This document shows positions 42,474-51,798 of a stretch of 64,000 nucleotides of DNA, in pieces. The stretch is from Amycolatopsis solani (GTDB taxonomy: Bacteria; Actinomycetota; Actinomycetes; Mycobacteriales; Pseudonocardiaceae): the NCBI RefSeq assembly GCF_033441515.1, contig NZ_JAWQJT010000001.1, positions 372,001 through 436,000 on the forward strand, in the 5' to 3' direction. Under the pieces are notes generated by a model. The model saw only the letters and a program-made list of their open reading frames with translations. It did no database searches and was not told the origin of the DNA. The translations under genes were made by a program, and so were the position numbers. The number at the start of each line of letters is the position of its first letter. Position 1 is the first letter of the stretch.

Positions 42474-43082
42474 TCAGCGACTCCCGGGCTCATCACGCGG
42501 CGGTTCGGCAGCGCGGCGACGGCGGTGCCAGTTGGACGGGTGGTTCCAGCGGCTGCGGGCTTCGGCGTCGCTGAGGGGCGTTGGCGGCTCGGCTTGCTCG
42601 CGTCGCGGCGAGTTGGAGGGGTGGTTTCGACGGCTGCGGGACTCCGCCTCGCTCAGGGGCGTTGGTGGCTCGGCTTCGTCGCGACGCTGCGAGTTCGACG
42701 GGTGGTTCCAGCGGCTGTGGGCCTCCGCCTCGCTCAGGGCCGTTGGCGGCTCGGCTTGCTCGCGGCGCAGCGAGTTGGAGGGGTGGTTTCGTCGGCTGCG
42801 GGCTTCGGCGTCGCTCAGGCGGCAGCCGTTTTCGCGTGAGGGGCGGGGCAGCGGGATCACCAGCGCCAAGCCACCTTCGTCGGCTGTCGGTTTGTCGACT
42901 GCGGCGTCGGCGTTGTCCGCGGGGTCGGCGGGCGGCAGCTGGCCGCGCACCGACCAGCGGTCCGCTGCATGCCGCTCGGGCGACTCCTCCGAGGCCGGGA
43001 TCTCCCTCAGCCATTGGTGGGGCGCTGCCTCGGGTTCGGCTCGCAGCCAGTCGCGCAGGCGTCGTGCGTAGTTCTCGTCCAT
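42474..43082 (-). CDS. Repeat protein between imuB and dnaE2, unknown function
   Basis: A 202-residue hydrophilic, probably disordered protein. N-terminus MDENYARRLRDWLRAEPEAAPHQWLREIP, then a linker and four copies of a 27-residue repeat (SRRNHPSN... RREQAEPPT.LSEAEA-type) filling the C-terminal half. It lies two bases after imuB and abuts dnaE2, so it is co-expressed with the mutasome. Other actinobacteria can have a small gene (DUF6504 type) at this place, but this sequence does not resemble it. Repeats carrying WNHPSN recall the GWNNPPVRW head of DnaE2. Confidence 0.65.
   Translation of the reverse strand: MDENYARRLRDWLRAEPEAAPHQWLREIPASEESPERHAADRWSVRGQLPPADPADNADAAVDKPTADEGGLALVIPLPRPSRENGCRLSDAEARSRRNHPSNSLRREQAEPPTALSEAEAHSRWNHPSNSQRRDEAEPPTPLSEAESRSRRNHPSNSPRREQAEPPTPLSDAEARSRWNHPSNWHRRRRAAEPPRDEPGSR
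42530..42862 (-). repeat. Four 81-bp in-frame tandem repeats
   Basis: The anchor GGGTGGTT recurs at 42538, 42619, 42700 and 42781, exactly 81 bases apart each time. Each copy codes 27 residues, preserving frame. Copies differ by scattered substitutions that mostly conserve the HPSN and AEPPT cores. Confidence 0.85.
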
Positions 43083-43084
43083 GC

Positions 43085-44692
43085 TCAGTCGTACACTCCC
43101 TCGACCGTCCACAGTGGATTTTCCGTGCCCGCGCAGTGCACCAGCACCGCCTCGGGTGGCTCGTCGCCCTCGCCGGCGAGCACGAGTTGGAGCCGGGCGC
43201 GGCGGGGGCCCGGGCGGCGGCGGTCCGGCGTCAGCGGCCACGGGCCCGCCCAGCCCACGACGTTCCGGGGCGGGCCGCCGGCGATCGTCAGGTGGTGCGG
43301 AGGTGCCGTGATCCGGTCGCGGGCCGTGAGTCCCACTCCCCGGCCCTCGGCGTCGAAGACCTGGGCGGGCACCGGCCGGTCCAGGACCGTCGCCGGGGAC
43401 GGAGCCGGCAGGCGGCCCGGCCAGGTCGCGTCCGGGGGGTTCGTGCGCTCGCGTGGGTCGCCCCAGGGCACCAGGCGGACGCGGCCGGCGGGGTCGCGGC
43501 CGCCGTCGAGCAACGGGGTGAGCACCCCTTCGGGACCGAGGAGGCCCTGGACCCGGACGAACGCGCGGGCGGCGCGCTCGTCGTCTTCGTCGGAGCCGCC
43601 GTTCTGCCAGAGGTCGAGCTGGAGCGACCGGCCTTCGACCGTCTCCTCCGGTTCGAGCCGCAGCCGCACCACGCCGGACGTCGGGCGCCGGCCGGGTGCC
43701 GCGCGCAGCCAGCCTTCGAACTGCCAGCGGACGCGGTCGGCGACGCCCGCCGGGGTCAGCGGTTCGGCGCAGCGCCACCCGCGGCCGAGGTGTTCGCCCG
43801 CTTCGGTGACGGCGTAGATGCCGAGGCGCGTGCAGGCCAGGCCGTGGGTGGCGAGGCCCGCGCAGAACCGCGTCGCGAGGCCCTTGGCGAGGAACGCGGC
43901 GACGTCGACGCGCTCGACGACCGGGTCGAACTCCTCGGTCAGCGTCAGCTCCGGCGGCGGACGGCGGCGCAACGGCGGTCGTTCGGAGCGGCCGCGCGCC
44001 AGCCGGTGGGCGAGCAGCCCGGCCGTGCCGAAGCGGTTGGCGACGTCGCGCTCCGGCAACGCGGCGAACGCGCCAAGGGTCTTCAGCCCGAGGCGGCGCA
44101 GCAGGTCGACGAGCTCCGCGCGTTCGGCGCCGGGCTGGTCGAGCTCGGTGACGGGCAGCGGCGCGAGGAAATCGGCGACGCGCCCGGGTTCGACGAACTC
44201 CCCGCAGCGGGCGGCGAGCGTCGCGGCGAAGAGCCCCTCGGCGATCCCGACCTGGCATTCGACGCCGGTCGCGGCCGAGACCTCGTCGACGAGCCGCTCG
44301 ACGAGGGCGTGTTCGCCGCCGAAGTAGGGCGCGGCGCCGTCGACGGGCACCGCGACGAGGCCCGGCCGCACGACTTCGACGCCGACGACGAGCCCCTCGA
44401 CCGCCCGCGCGACGGCCTCGAAGAGCCGCGCGTCACGACCATCGTCGGCGGCGAAGACGACCAGTTCGGGACAGTTCGACTGCGCCTCCCGCCGCCGCAT
44501 CCCCCGCCGAATCCGGCTCCGGCGCGCGACGGCGTTGCAGGCGACGACCCGATTCGCGCTGAAGACGGCGGCGGGTTCGGTCACGGGGATCCCGGCAACG
44601 GCCGCGGCGGCGACGGCGGGCCAGTCCGGGCACCAGAGGACCAGCAGCCGGGCGGGGGTGTCGGCGGTGCCGCGCTGGGCTGGGACGGTCAT
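43085..44692 (-). CDS. imuB: ImuB, Y-family polymerase-like mutasome subunit
   Basis: A 535-residue Y-family polymerase homologue. The N-terminus reads RLLVLWCPDWPAVAA where active DinB/Pol IV enzymes have a metal-binding Asp (VDMDxFF), so it is presumably non-catalytic, as known for ImuB. It retains the palm/thumb regions and an HhH region (LLRRLGLKTLGAFAALPERDVANRFG). QLDLW near residue 350 matches the beta-clamp-binding pentapeptide. It bridges clamp, ImuA and DnaE2. The frame stays open upstream to 45022, but the ATG at 44692 fits the usual N-terminus. Confidence 0.9.
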   Translation of the reverse strand: MTVPAQRGTADTPARLLVLWCPDWPAVAAAAVAGIPVTEPAAVFSANRVVACNAVARRSRIRRGMRRREAQSNCPELVVFAADDGRDARLFEAVARAVEGLVVGVEVVRPGLVAVPVDGAAPYFGGEHALVERLVDEVSAATGVECQVGIAEGLFAATLAARCGEFVEPGRVADFLAPLPVTELDQPGAERAELVDLLRRLGLKTLGAFAALPERDVANRFGTAGLLAHRLARGRSERPPLRRRPPPELTLTEEFDPVVERVDVAAFLAKGLATRFCAGLATHGLACTRLGIYAVTEAGEHLGRGWRCAEPLTPAGVADRVRWQFEGWLRAAPGRRPTSGVVRLRLEPEETVEGRSLQLDLWQNGGSDEDDERAARAFVRVQGLLGPEGVLTPLLDGGRDPAGRVRLVPWGDPRERTNPPDATWPGRLPAPSPATVLDRPVPAQVFDAEGRGVGLTARDRITAPPHHLTIAGGPPRNVVGWAGPWPLTPDRRRPGPRRARLQLVLAGEGDEPPEAVLVHCAGTENPLWTVEGVYD

Positions 44693-44728
44693 GTGGCCTG
44701 CCCGCAGGCTCGGCCCGGGCGGTCGGAG

Positions 44729-44905
44729 GACCGGTGGCGCCGAGCGGAAGGGGTGCGCTGAACTGGGAGGGTCGCGCCCACCGAGAGCCGGCGCTGGTGA
44801 CCGGAAGACCGGCGCCCCCGAGCGGGAGTGGTGCGCTTGACCGGGAGGGTCGGGCCCGCGCACGCCGAGGACCCGCGCAGGCGGAGGACCGGTGCGCTGG
44901 GCTCG
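44729..44905. repeat. Imperfect 78-80 bp direct repeats in the imuA-imuB gap
   Basis: GACCGG followed by a CCGAGCGG/GCGCT/GGGAGGGTCG-type pattern recurs from 44729 and 44807, with a shorter third copy from 44887. The 292-base gap between imuA and imuB is otherwise without a clear gene, although the imuB frame is open through it. Confidence 0.55.
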
Positions 44906-44984
44906 GTGTGGCCGGCCGCGGGCGAGCGCGCCTCGGAGCCGAGCGAAAGTGCCCGAGCCGGCCGAAGCAGGTGCGGAACGACCC

Positions 44985-45695
44985 TCATGCCGTTGCCTCG
45001 TCGCCGAACCCCGCCGCGCCACGCAACGACCGCTCCGCCCGGGTTACGCCGCCCTCTGGGCCCGGTAGCGACAGCTCCGCCGATACCGGGCGGGCCGCTG
45101 CGCCGCGGCCGTGGGCTCGGACCACGGCCTTGCGCTCGCGTAGGTGGCCGTAGCCGCTCTCGGGGCCGGTCCATGCCTCGCGGCGGCAGGACAGCTCGAC
45201 GTCCGCTCCCGGCCACGCGCCCGACGTCAACAGCACCGCTCCACGGTGGCGGGCTCGGGCCGACAGGCGCCGGGCCACCGCGGGCTGCACCGTCCCGGAA
45301 TGGACCGCCACCACGTCCACGCCGTCGAGCAGTGCCGCCACCACCGCCGGGAACTCCGCTCCCGGGCGGGGGACCAAGGCCAGCCTGCTCAGGTCCGCGC
45401 CGTACTCGGCCGCGGCCGCCAGGCCCAACGACGGCAGGCCGACCACCGCCGCCCATGAACCCGCCGCTGTAGCCGGGGCGAGGAGGGCGAGCAGCAGCGA
45501 TGTCGAGCCGTGGACCGCCACCGTGCTCCCGCGCCGGAGCCCGGCGGCGGGCAGCAGGCCCGCCAGCGCCTCGGCGACCGGGAGCACCCTTCCCGTCGCC
45601 CGCGCGCGCTCGGCCTGGGCCGCCACCCCGCTCGCCGTGCTGACCCCGGGCAGGGCCGCCAGCCGGGCCACCGGCGGCTCCACCACAGCGGTCAC
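44985..45695 (-). CDS. imuA: ImuA-like (RecA-fold) mutasome subunit
   Basis: A 236-residue protein equivalent to mycobacterial ImuA'. The segment LRRGSTVAVHGSTSLLLALL occupies the place of the RecA Walker A but lacks the GKT lysine/threonine, so ATP binding is doubtful. It lies upstream of imuB and dnaE2 and downstream of a perfect LexA box. GGGGAGG eight bases before the GTG at 45695 fixes the start; a GTG at 45704 is possible. Confidence 0.8.
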   Translation of the reverse strand: MTAVVEPPVARLAALPGVSTASGVAAQAERARATGRVLPVAEALAGLLPAAGLRRGSTVAVHGSTSLLLALLAPATAAGSWAAVVGLPSLGLAAAAEYGADLSRLALVPRPGAEFPAVVAALLDGVDVVAVHSGTVQPAVARRLSARARHRGAVLLTSGAWPGADVELSCRREAWTGPESGYGHLRERKAVVRAHGRGAAARPVSAELSLPGPEGGVTRAERSLRGAAGFGDEATA

Positions 45696-45789
45696 CGCAC
45701 GCACCTCCCCACCACGGACTGGGCCGGCGGTCGGGCCTCTCCCAAAACACGACCGACGGCTCTGGTCCGCCGCGGGGAAGGCGGCGGTA

Positions 45790-45805
45790 TCGAACGCCTG
45801 TTCGA
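45790..45805 (-). promoter_or_regulatory. LexA (SOS) box of the mutasome operon
   Basis: TCGAACGCCTGTTCGA matches the actinobacterial LexA consensus TCGAAC-N4-GTTCGA at all twelve defined positions. It lies 95 bases upstream of the imuA start and about 100 bases from the divergent GNAT gene. DNA damage should induce imuA-imuB-repeat gene-dnaE2. Confidence 0.9.
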
Positions 45806-45905
45806 CAAGAACCAGTCAACCGCGAACCACCAGACCTGTCAAGTCACCCGATAGCGCACCGCAAACCAGTTGCCCGAGCCGCGTCGGAGCAGCTAGACAC
45901 ACCGC

Positions 45906-46367
45906 GTGGAGCTCACCGACGCCCAGCCCGAAGACGCCCCGGAGCTGCTGGTCCTGCAACGCTGCTGCTGGGTCCAGGAAGCCATCCTGAACGACACCCT
46001 CGACATCCCCGCGCTGCACGAATCCCTCGAGGACGTGCGCGACTGGACCAAGACGTGGTCGGTGTGGACCCTGCGCGAGGACCGCCGCCTGATCGGCGGC
46101 GTCCGGGCCCGGCTCGAAGGGGATCGCTGGGAGCTCGGCAGGCTGATGGTCGCGCCGGACTTCACCGGCCGCGGGCTCGGCCGCCGCCTGCTCGCCCACG
46201 CCGAAGCGCAGGCGCCGGCAGAAGCCCGCCGGTTCGCGCTCTTCACCGGGGCCAAGAGCGTCCGCAACATCACGATGTACCAGCGCGCGGGCTACCGGCT
46301 GACCGACGCGGCCGAGGCCGGCGGCCACATCGCCGGCGCCGTGTACCTGGAGAAGGACCGCCAATAG
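45906..46367 (+). CDS. GNAT-family N-acetyltransferase
   Basis: A 153-residue acetyltransferase with the acetyl-CoA motif A region LGRLMVAPDFTGRGLGRRLLAHAEA (R/Q-x-x-G-x-G/A) and the NITMYQRAGYRLTD motif B. Substrate unknown. A GTG start with TAGACA six bases upstream suggests a leaderless mRNA. The LexA box is about 100 bases upstream on the other side and may or may not influence it. Confidence 0.87.
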   Translation: MELTDAQPEDAPELLVLQRCCWVQEAILNDTLDIPALHESLEDVRDWTKTWSVWTLREDRRLIGGVRARLEGDRWELGRLMVAPDFTGRGLGRRLLAHAEAQAPAEARRFALFTGAKSVRNITMYQRAGYRLTDAAEAGGHIAGAVYLEKDRQ

Positions 46368-46430
46368 CCCGGTCCGCCCACCGGCCGCCGCGGGGTCGGC
46401 TAGATTGCCCGGTGGACTTTGGGGGTGGCG

Positions 46431-47189
46431 ATGACCGAACGGCGGAGACAGGCGGTCCTGTGGATCGCCGGCGCGCTCGTCGCGGTGGGCGCGGTGGCCG
46501 CCGTGGTGCTGACCGCCGGCGGCGGGGTGCCCGGCGCCACGGCCGCGGCCCCGGGGCCGACGACCATGGGCGCGGAGTGGCGCTCGTTCCGCGCCGACGT
46601 CACCGGGATCCGCCCCGGCCCCGATGAGACCACCCTGTTCGTGCAGGTCGCGCTGCCCGGCAAGGACCCCGGCTGCGTCCGGGAGCCGCGGATCGAGCAG
46701 CTCGTCGAGGCGAAGACCGACATCCGCGCCGACGTCGTCTACTCGACCCGGCCCGCCGCGGGCGGCTGCCAGGACAAGGTGCCCGCCGAACTGCGGCTGA
46801 CCACTTCAGCGCCGATCGCGGACCGGACCGTGATCCTCAACGCCGACACCGGCAACGCCTGGCACAAGCTCGGCGCCGGCTGGGGCCACTGCGACCGCCA
46901 AGGCACTTGCGCCCCGCCCGCCGACCACTGCGACCCCGCGTGGATCGGCGCCGCGGTGTCCGCCGCGGGCGCCGAAAGCGCCGGAACCACCCGCGCCTGC
47001 GACCCGGCCTGGCTGGTCGTCGACCTCCTGCTGCGCCAGACCGAAGCGCCGTCGCGCACCGCGTTCCGCTGGGGCGACGGCGGGTGGACGTCGTTCGCGC
47101 AGACCAAGTCCGGGGGCTGCGCGGAGATCCGGGCGGCCGACCCGAAGTTCCCGGTCGCGCTCTGCAAGGCGCTGCCCGCGCCCGCCTAG
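46431..47189 (+). CDS. Membrane-anchored extracytoplasmic protein, unknown function
   Basis: Not recognised. A 252-residue protein with one N-terminal helix (about 8-29) and an extracytoplasmic domain containing about ten cysteines (CVREP, GGCQDK, HCDRQGTC, HCDP, ACDPAW, GGCAE, LCKAL), suggesting several disulfides. TAGATT at 46401-46406 and GGGGGTGG before the ATG give a plausible short-leader promoter and ribosome site. Four-base overlap with the convergent gene. Confidence 0.65.
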   Translation: MTERRRQAVLWIAGALVAVGAVAAVVLTAGGGVPGATAAAPGPTTMGAEWRSFRADVTGIRPGPDETTLFVQVALPGKDPGCVREPRIEQLVEAKTDIRADVVYSTRPAAGGCQDKVPAELRLTTSAPIADRTVILNADTGNAWHKLGAGWGHCDRQGTCAPPADHCDPAWIGAAVSAAGAESAGTTRACDPAWLVVDLLLRQTEAPSRTAFRWGDGGWTSFAQTKSGGCAEIRAADPKFPVALCKALPAPA

Positions 47190-47932
47190 CGCGGCAGCTT
47201 CTTGACGATCTCGGCGCCGACCGCCTTCACCGTCGCGTCGGACTCTTCCTGCGGCATCGGCGAGTTCGAGAAGAACCCCTTGTCCCACCCGGAAACCTCG
47301 ACCGTGACGAGGTTCGAGCCGGCGAGGACGTTCAGTTCGGCGCCGCTGAACGCGCTCTTCGTGATCAGGCGGACCAGCACCGCCTTGTCGCCGATGCCGG
47401 GCACGTCGACCGGCGGCACCTCGGGCTTCGTCGTCATGAAGTTGTCCTTCGCCTGCGCCTCCGCGTCTTCGCCGGAGTACTCGACGACGCGGACGTTCAG
47501 GGTGGCGTCGCGGACGTACTCGTCGGGCCCCGGCTTGAAGCCGCAGCCGATCTGCTTCAGCCCCGGCAACGTCTCGCCGCCGGCCGGCTTGCCACCGACG
47601 TAGCTCGGGAACCCGGCCTTCGCCAGCACTTCCGCCGGGATCGCGCACTCGGCCGCCGGCCCGTCCGAGCTCGGCGCCTTGCCCGTGCTCGCGAAGTAGT
47701 CGCTCGCGAAGATGCCGAGCGGGATGCCCGCGCCGAGCAGCACGACGACGCCGCCGATGATGCCCAGGACCAGCCCGGTGCGCTTCTTCTTCGGCGGCGG
47801 CATCGGCGCGCCGTAGCCGGGCGGCGGGTAACCCTGCTGCGGCGGATAACCGGGGTGACCCGGGTACCCGGGCTGCTGTGGATAGCCCGGGTACCCCTGC
47901 TGACCGTGTCCGTACTGCGGCGGTTGCTGCAT
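47186..47932 (-). CDS. Membrane-anchored protein with Pro/Gln/Tyr-rich head
   Basis: Not recognised. A 248-residue protein: cytoplasmic head of PGYP/PQQGY-type repeats (1-48), KKKR, a transmembrane helix (about 53-77), then an extracytoplasmic beta-rich domain (about 95-248) with two cysteines (ECAIP and IGCGF) and the segment VPGIGDKAVLV common in DUF3558-like or sensor lipoproteins. It is 25 bases after purH on the same strand. Confidence 0.65.
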   Translation of the reverse strand: MQQPPQYGHGQQGYPGYPQQPGYPGHPGYPPQQGYPPPGYGAPMPPPKKKRTGLVLGIIGGVVVLLGAGIPLGIFASDYFASTGKAPSSDGPAAECAIPAEVLAKAGFPSYVGGKPAGGETLPGLKQIGCGFKPGPDEYVRDATLNVRVVEYSGEDAEAQAKDNFMTTKPEVPPVDVPGIGDKAVLVRLITKSAFSGAELNVLAGSNLVTVEVSGWDKGFFSNSPMPQEESDATVKAVGAEIVKKLPR

Positions 47933-47957
47933 CGAGCCCTCCCTCTCGAAGCGCGGG

Positions 47958-49517
47958 TCAGTGCGCGAAGTGGCGCGTCCCCGTCAGGTACATGGTGACG
48001 CCCGCCTTCTCCGCGGCCGCGATGACCTCGGCGTCGCGGACCGAGCCACCGGGCTGCACGATCGCGCGGACACCCGCCTCGACCAGCACCTCCAGGCCGT
48101 CCGGGAACGGGAAGAAGGCGTCCGACGCGCCCACCGAACCCTTGGCCCGGTCCCCCGCCCGCGAGACCGCGAGCCGCGAGGAGTCGACGCGGTTGACCTG
48201 GCCCATGCCGACGCCGACGGTCGCGCCGTCGGCGGCCAGCAGGATCGCGTTCGACTTGACCGCGCGCAGCGAGCGCCACGCGAACTCGAGGTCGCGCAGG
48301 GTCTGCTCGTCGGCCGCGGCACCGGTGGCGAGCTGCCACGACGCCGGGTCGTCGCCCGGCGCGTCGATCGCGTCGGCGGTCTGCAGCAGCACGCCGCCGG
48401 AGATCGGGCGGAACTCGATCGACGACGCCGGGGCCGCCGGCAGCTTGAGCAGCCGGATGTTCTTCTTGCGCTGCAGGATCTCCAGCGCTTCGGCGTCGAA
48501 GTCCGGCGCCAGCACGACCTCCGTGAAGACCTTCTCGATCTGCTCGGCCGCCTCGCGGGTGACCGGCCGGTTCGTGGCGATGACGCCGCCGTAGGCCGAA
48601 ACCGGGTCGCACGCGTGCGCCTTGCGGTGCGCCTCGGCGACGTCCGCGCCGACCGCGATGCCGCACGGGTTGGCGTGCTTGATGATCGCGACGGCGGGCT
48701 CGGCGAAGTCGTACGCGGCGCGGCGCGCGGCGTCGGTGTCGACGTAGTTGTTGTAGGACATGGCCTTGCCGTGCAGCTGCTCGGCGTGCGCCAGGCCCGG
48801 GCGGTCGCTCTTGTACAGCGCGGCCTTCTGGTGCGGGTTCTCGCCGTAGCGCAGGACGTCGGCGCGTTCCCAGGTGGCGCCGAGGAAGTCCGGGAAGCCG
48901 GCGTCGTCCGCGGGCGCATAGGCGCTGGCGAACCACGAAGCGACGGCCGTGTCGTACGCCGCCGTGTGCGCGTACGCGCGCGCCGCGAGCCGCTTGCGGT
49001 CCTCGAAGTCGAAGCCGCCGTCGGCGACGCGCTCGATGACCCAGCCGTAGCGGGCCGGGTCGACGACGACCGCGACGCTGCCGTGGTTCTTCGCCGCCGC
49101 GCGGACCATGGCCGGGCCGCCGATGTCGATGTTCTCGACGCAGTCCTCGGCGCTCGCGCCGGACGCGACGGTCTGCGCGAACGGGTACAGGTTGACCACC
49201 AGCAGGTCGAACGCCGCGATGTCCAGCTTGCGCAGCTGCTCGACGTGGTCCGCGTTGCCCTGGTCGGCCAGCAGCCCGGCGTGCACGTTCGGGTGCAGCG
49301 TCTTGACGCGCCCGTCCAGCGACTCGGGGAAGCCGGTGACCGCTTCGACCGGCGTGACCGGGACCCCAGCGTCGGCGATGGCCTTCGCCGTGCCGCCGGT
49401 GGAGACGATCTCGACGCCGGCCGCGTGCAGCCCGGCCGCGAGGTCCAAGAGGCCCGCCTTGTCCGAGACGCCGATCAGCGCCCGGCGGACCGGGCGCCGT
49501 CCCAGGTCAGTGCTCAC
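47958..49517 (-). CDS. purH: Bifunctional AICAR formyltransferase/IMP cyclohydrolase
   Basis: Final two steps of IMP synthesis. The 519 residues combine the N-terminal IMP cyclohydrolase ([45 protein letters not shown]) and the C-terminal transformylase ([11 protein letters not shown] with catalytic Lys-His, [42 protein letters not shown]). Its GTG lies inside the 3' end of purN (11-base overlap), so the pair is coupled. Confidence 0.97.
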   Translation of the reverse strand: MSTDLGRRPVRRALIGVSDKAGLLDLAAGLHAAGVEIVSTGGTAKAIADAGVPVTPVEAVTGFPESLDGRVKTLHPNVHAGLLADQGNADHVEQLRKLDIAAFDLLVVNLYPFAQTVASGASAEDCVENIDIGGPAMVRAAAKNHGSVAVVVDPARYGWVIERVADGGFDFEDRKRLAARAYAHTAAYDTAVASWFASAYAPADDAGFPDFLGATWERADVLRYGENPHQKAALYKSDRPGLAHAEQLHGKAMSYNNYVDTDAARRAAYDFAEPAVAIIKHANPCGIAVGADVAEAHRKAHACDPVSAYGGVIATNRPVTREAAEQIEKVFTEVVLAPDFDAEALEILQRKKNIRLLKLPAAPASSIEFRPISGGVLLQTADAIDAPGDDPASWQLATGAAADEQTLRDLEFAWRSLRAVKSNAILLAADGATVGVGMGQVNRVDSSRLAVSRAGDRAKGSVGASDAFFPFPDGLEVLVEAGVRAIVQPGGSVRDAEVIAAAEKAGVTMYLTGTRHFAH

Positions 49518-50187
49518 GAAATGTCACCTTTCGTCCGTCCACGGTGCAGCCACCGCGGCCGAGTCGCTCGATCGTTTCCACCAGCAGCCTGCGCTCGACG
49601 GCCTTGATCCGTTCATGCAGGACGTCTTCGGTGTCGTCGTACTCCACGACGACGGCTTCCTGGGCGATGATCGGCCCGGTGTCGACCCCGGCGTCCGCGA
49701 AGTGCACGGTCGAGCCGGTGACCTTGACGCCGGCCTCCAGCGCGTCGCGGACCGCGTGCATCCCGGGAAACGACGGGAGCAGCGCCGGGTGCGTGTTGAC
49801 CACGGTGAAGCGGCCGAGGAACTGCTCACCGAGGATCTTCATGAACCCGGCGGAGACGACGAGGTCGGGCTGGTACGCCGCGACGGCCTCGGTCAGCGCC
49901 TTGTCCCAGGCCGCGCGGTCGGGGTGGTCGGCGACGCGGACGGTGAACGACGGGATGCTCACGCGTTCGGCGCGGGTGAGGGCTTCGATGCCGGTGCGGT
50001 CGGCGCCGACGGCGAGGACCCTGGCCGGGAAGCCGGACCGGGCGGTGGCGTCCAGCACCGCCTGCAGGAGGGTGCCGGAGCCCGACGCGAGCACGACGAG
50101 CTTCACCGGAGTGGGCAGCTCCAACCGTTGAGACAGAGCAGGCTCCTTGCCGCGGGCGGTGCGCCGCCGGGGCGCACGGCGCTTCAC
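49507..50187 (-). CDS. purN: Phosphoribosylglycinamide formyltransferase
   Basis: Transfers formyl from 10-formyl-THF to GAR in purine synthesis. Core [39 protein letters not shown] (Asn/His catalytic) and [13 protein letters not shown] (Asp). The GTG at 50187 gives 226 residues with an Arg-rich extension; a start at GTG 50106 (199 residues) matches the typical length better, and no ribosome site settles it. It follows the PerM-like gene by 15 bases and overlaps purH by 11. Confidence 0.93.
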   Translation of the reverse strand: MKRRAPRRRTARGKEPALSQRLELPTPVKLVVLASGSGTLLQAVLDATARSGFPARVLAVGADRTGIEALTRAERVSIPSFTVRVADHPDRAAWDKALTEAVAAYQPDLVVSAGFMKILGEQFLGRFTVVNTHPALLPSFPGMHAVRDALEAGVKVTGSTVHFADAGVDTGPIIAQEAVVVEYDDTEDVLHERIKAVERRLLVETIERLGRGGCTVDGRKVTFREH

Positions 50188-50202
50188 CAGGTCGCGTCAA
50201 CC

Positions 50203-51645
50203 CTAACGGTCGGTCTCGTCCGGCTCGACGTCGCCGCAGGTCTCGGTGCCTCCGGTCACAGGTTCGTCCTCAGCGGGCTCGTCTTCGAGCCCGAGTTCGG
50301 CGTCCGCTTCGGCTTCGAACTCCGCGTCCTCGCCGGGTTCTTCTTCGTCCTCTTCGGACAGCTCGGACGGCTCGGCCGCTTCCAGTTCCGCGACGGCTTC
50401 GGCCGCTTCCTCGGGGTCGACCTCGTCCGCGTCTTCGAAGGCTTCGTTGTCTTCGAGCGCTTCCGGCGGCGGCGCGGGCGGCTCGTGCTCGCCCGTGAAG
50501 AACGCGACGAACGAACCCGGGATGACGATCCAGCAGAACGCGACGACGGACGCGACGCCCATCGGCACGCTCACCGGGTCGAACGGGCCGTCGCCGAGCC
50601 GCCCGCCGGACAGCGTGCCGAGCAGGACGCAGCCGAGCGCGACGACCGCGCCGGCCACCGCGACCGCGCGGATGCGCTGCGCCGGGTCGGCGTCGACCTT
50701 GCGCAGCGACCAGCCGACCAGCGCGCCGGCCGCCGCGGGCAGCACGAGCAGGGCGGGCCACCAGGCCGCGTGCTGCTCGGGCAGGCCGCCGAGCAGGGGG
50801 ACGCCGGGCACGGCGCCGCCGCGGTAGCCGAACATCCCGACGTTCAGATCACCGATCGAGAACCCGGGCCCGGTGACGAAGGACAGCGTGGCGGCGACGG
50901 CGTTCGGGAGGTACAGCACCGACAGCAGGAAGAGCCCGAAGCTGGTGCCGAAGGCGGGCTCGTAGACGTCGGACACGGTCGCCCAGGACACCGCGGTCGC
51001 GACGGTGAACACCGCGGCACCGCAGGCCACCAGCACCGCGAAGCCCAGCGCGCCGGCCCGGAGCCCGCGCAGGGCGAGGGGGTCGAGGCGGGCCGCGACG
51101 ACGTCCGGCAGCCCGCAGGTCCGGATGACGCCGGTGCCGGCGGCCACCGCGGCGAGCAGCCCGGGCACGACGAACGCCACCACAGGGTTCGCCGACACCG
51201 GCGAGCCCTGCGCGCCGAGCGCGATGACCAGCCCGAACACGGCGTGCGCGCCGGTGATCGTGAGCAGTACGGGCAGCGCTTCGCGGGCCGAGCGGCAGCC
51301 GAGGCGCTGGGCGGCACCGGCCGCCGTCCGGGCGGCCAGCAGGGCCGCGCCGAGCGTCGCAAGGAGCGGCAGCACGCCGAGCGGGTGACCGCCGAGGCCG
51401 AGCCGGACCTGGTGCGCGGCGAGCCAGCCGGGCCCGGCGGCCAGCAGCACGCCCGTGCCGGAGAAGACAGCGCGGCCCGCGGTGAGCGCGACCAGGGCGA
51501 GCACGGTCGCGACGACGGCGTAGCCGGTGACCAGCGGGCCGAGGGCGGCGGCGAGCAACACCCGCACCCGCGCCGCCCGGGAGAGCCCGACGTCGGGATC
51601 GAGGTCGCTCACCGGCTCCTCGCGGGCGTCGGTGAGCAGGTCCAT
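50203..51645 (-). CDS. PerM-like/DUF6350 multi-spanning membrane protein
   Basis: A 480-residue integral membrane protein with about nine to ten helices and an acidic cytoplasmic tail (after residue 395, very rich in Glu/Asp/Ala). It matches the actinobacterial DUF6350 family that includes M. tuberculosis PerM (Rv0955), a protein linked to cell division and persistence. It occupies the same place, next to purN-purH and the DUF5336 gene. The ATG at 51645 follows GGGTGCGGATC; an in-frame GTG lies three codons upstream. Confidence 0.82.
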   Translation of the reverse strand: MDLLTDAREEPVSDLDPDVGLSRAARVRVLLAAALGPLVTGYAVVATVLALVALTAGRAVFSGTGVLLAAGPGWLAAHQVRLGLGGHPLGVLPLLATLGAALLAARTAAGAAQRLGCRSAREALPVLLTITGAHAVFGLVIALGAQGSPVSANPVVAFVVPGLLAAVAAGTGVIRTCGLPDVVAARLDPLALRGLRAGALGFAVLVACGAAVFTVATAVSWATVSDVYEPAFGTSFGLFLLSVLYLPNAVAATLSFVTGPGFSIGDLNVGMFGYRGGAVPGVPLLGGLPEQHAAWWPALLVLPAAAGALVGWSLRKVDADPAQRIRAVAVAGAVVALGCVLLGTLSGGRLGDGPFDPVSVPMGVASVVAFCWIVIPGSFVAFFTGEHEPPAPPPEALEDNEAFEDADEVDPEEAAEAVAELEAAEPSELSEEDEEEPGEDAEFEAEADAELGLEDEPAEDEPVTGGTETCGDVEPDETDR

Positions 51646-51748
51646 GATCCGCACCCTGACATCCGGGCTGGTCCGTCCGGGTGAGCCACGCCGCCGCCGT
51701 CCGACGTGGGGAAGCTAACCCACCCGGTCGAGTAACCCCCGGAGTGCA

Positions 51749-51787
51749 AAACACCCGCCGTGACACTCTGCGTCACAGCGGGTGTTT
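51749..51787 (-). terminator. Terminator of DUF5336 gene
   Basis: Two-part stem: AAACACCCGC / GCGGGTGTTT and GTGAC / GTCAC separated by one C-A mismatch, loop of seven bases, ending in TTT on either strand. It lies 12 bases after the DUF5336 stop and upstream of the PerM-like gene. Confidence 0.85.
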
Positions 51788-51798
51788 CGGGGACCTCG

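Noticed and set aside
42530..42862. Possible CRISPR array
   Set aside because: The 81-bp repeats are contiguous, in frame and without spacers; they are coding tandem repeats.
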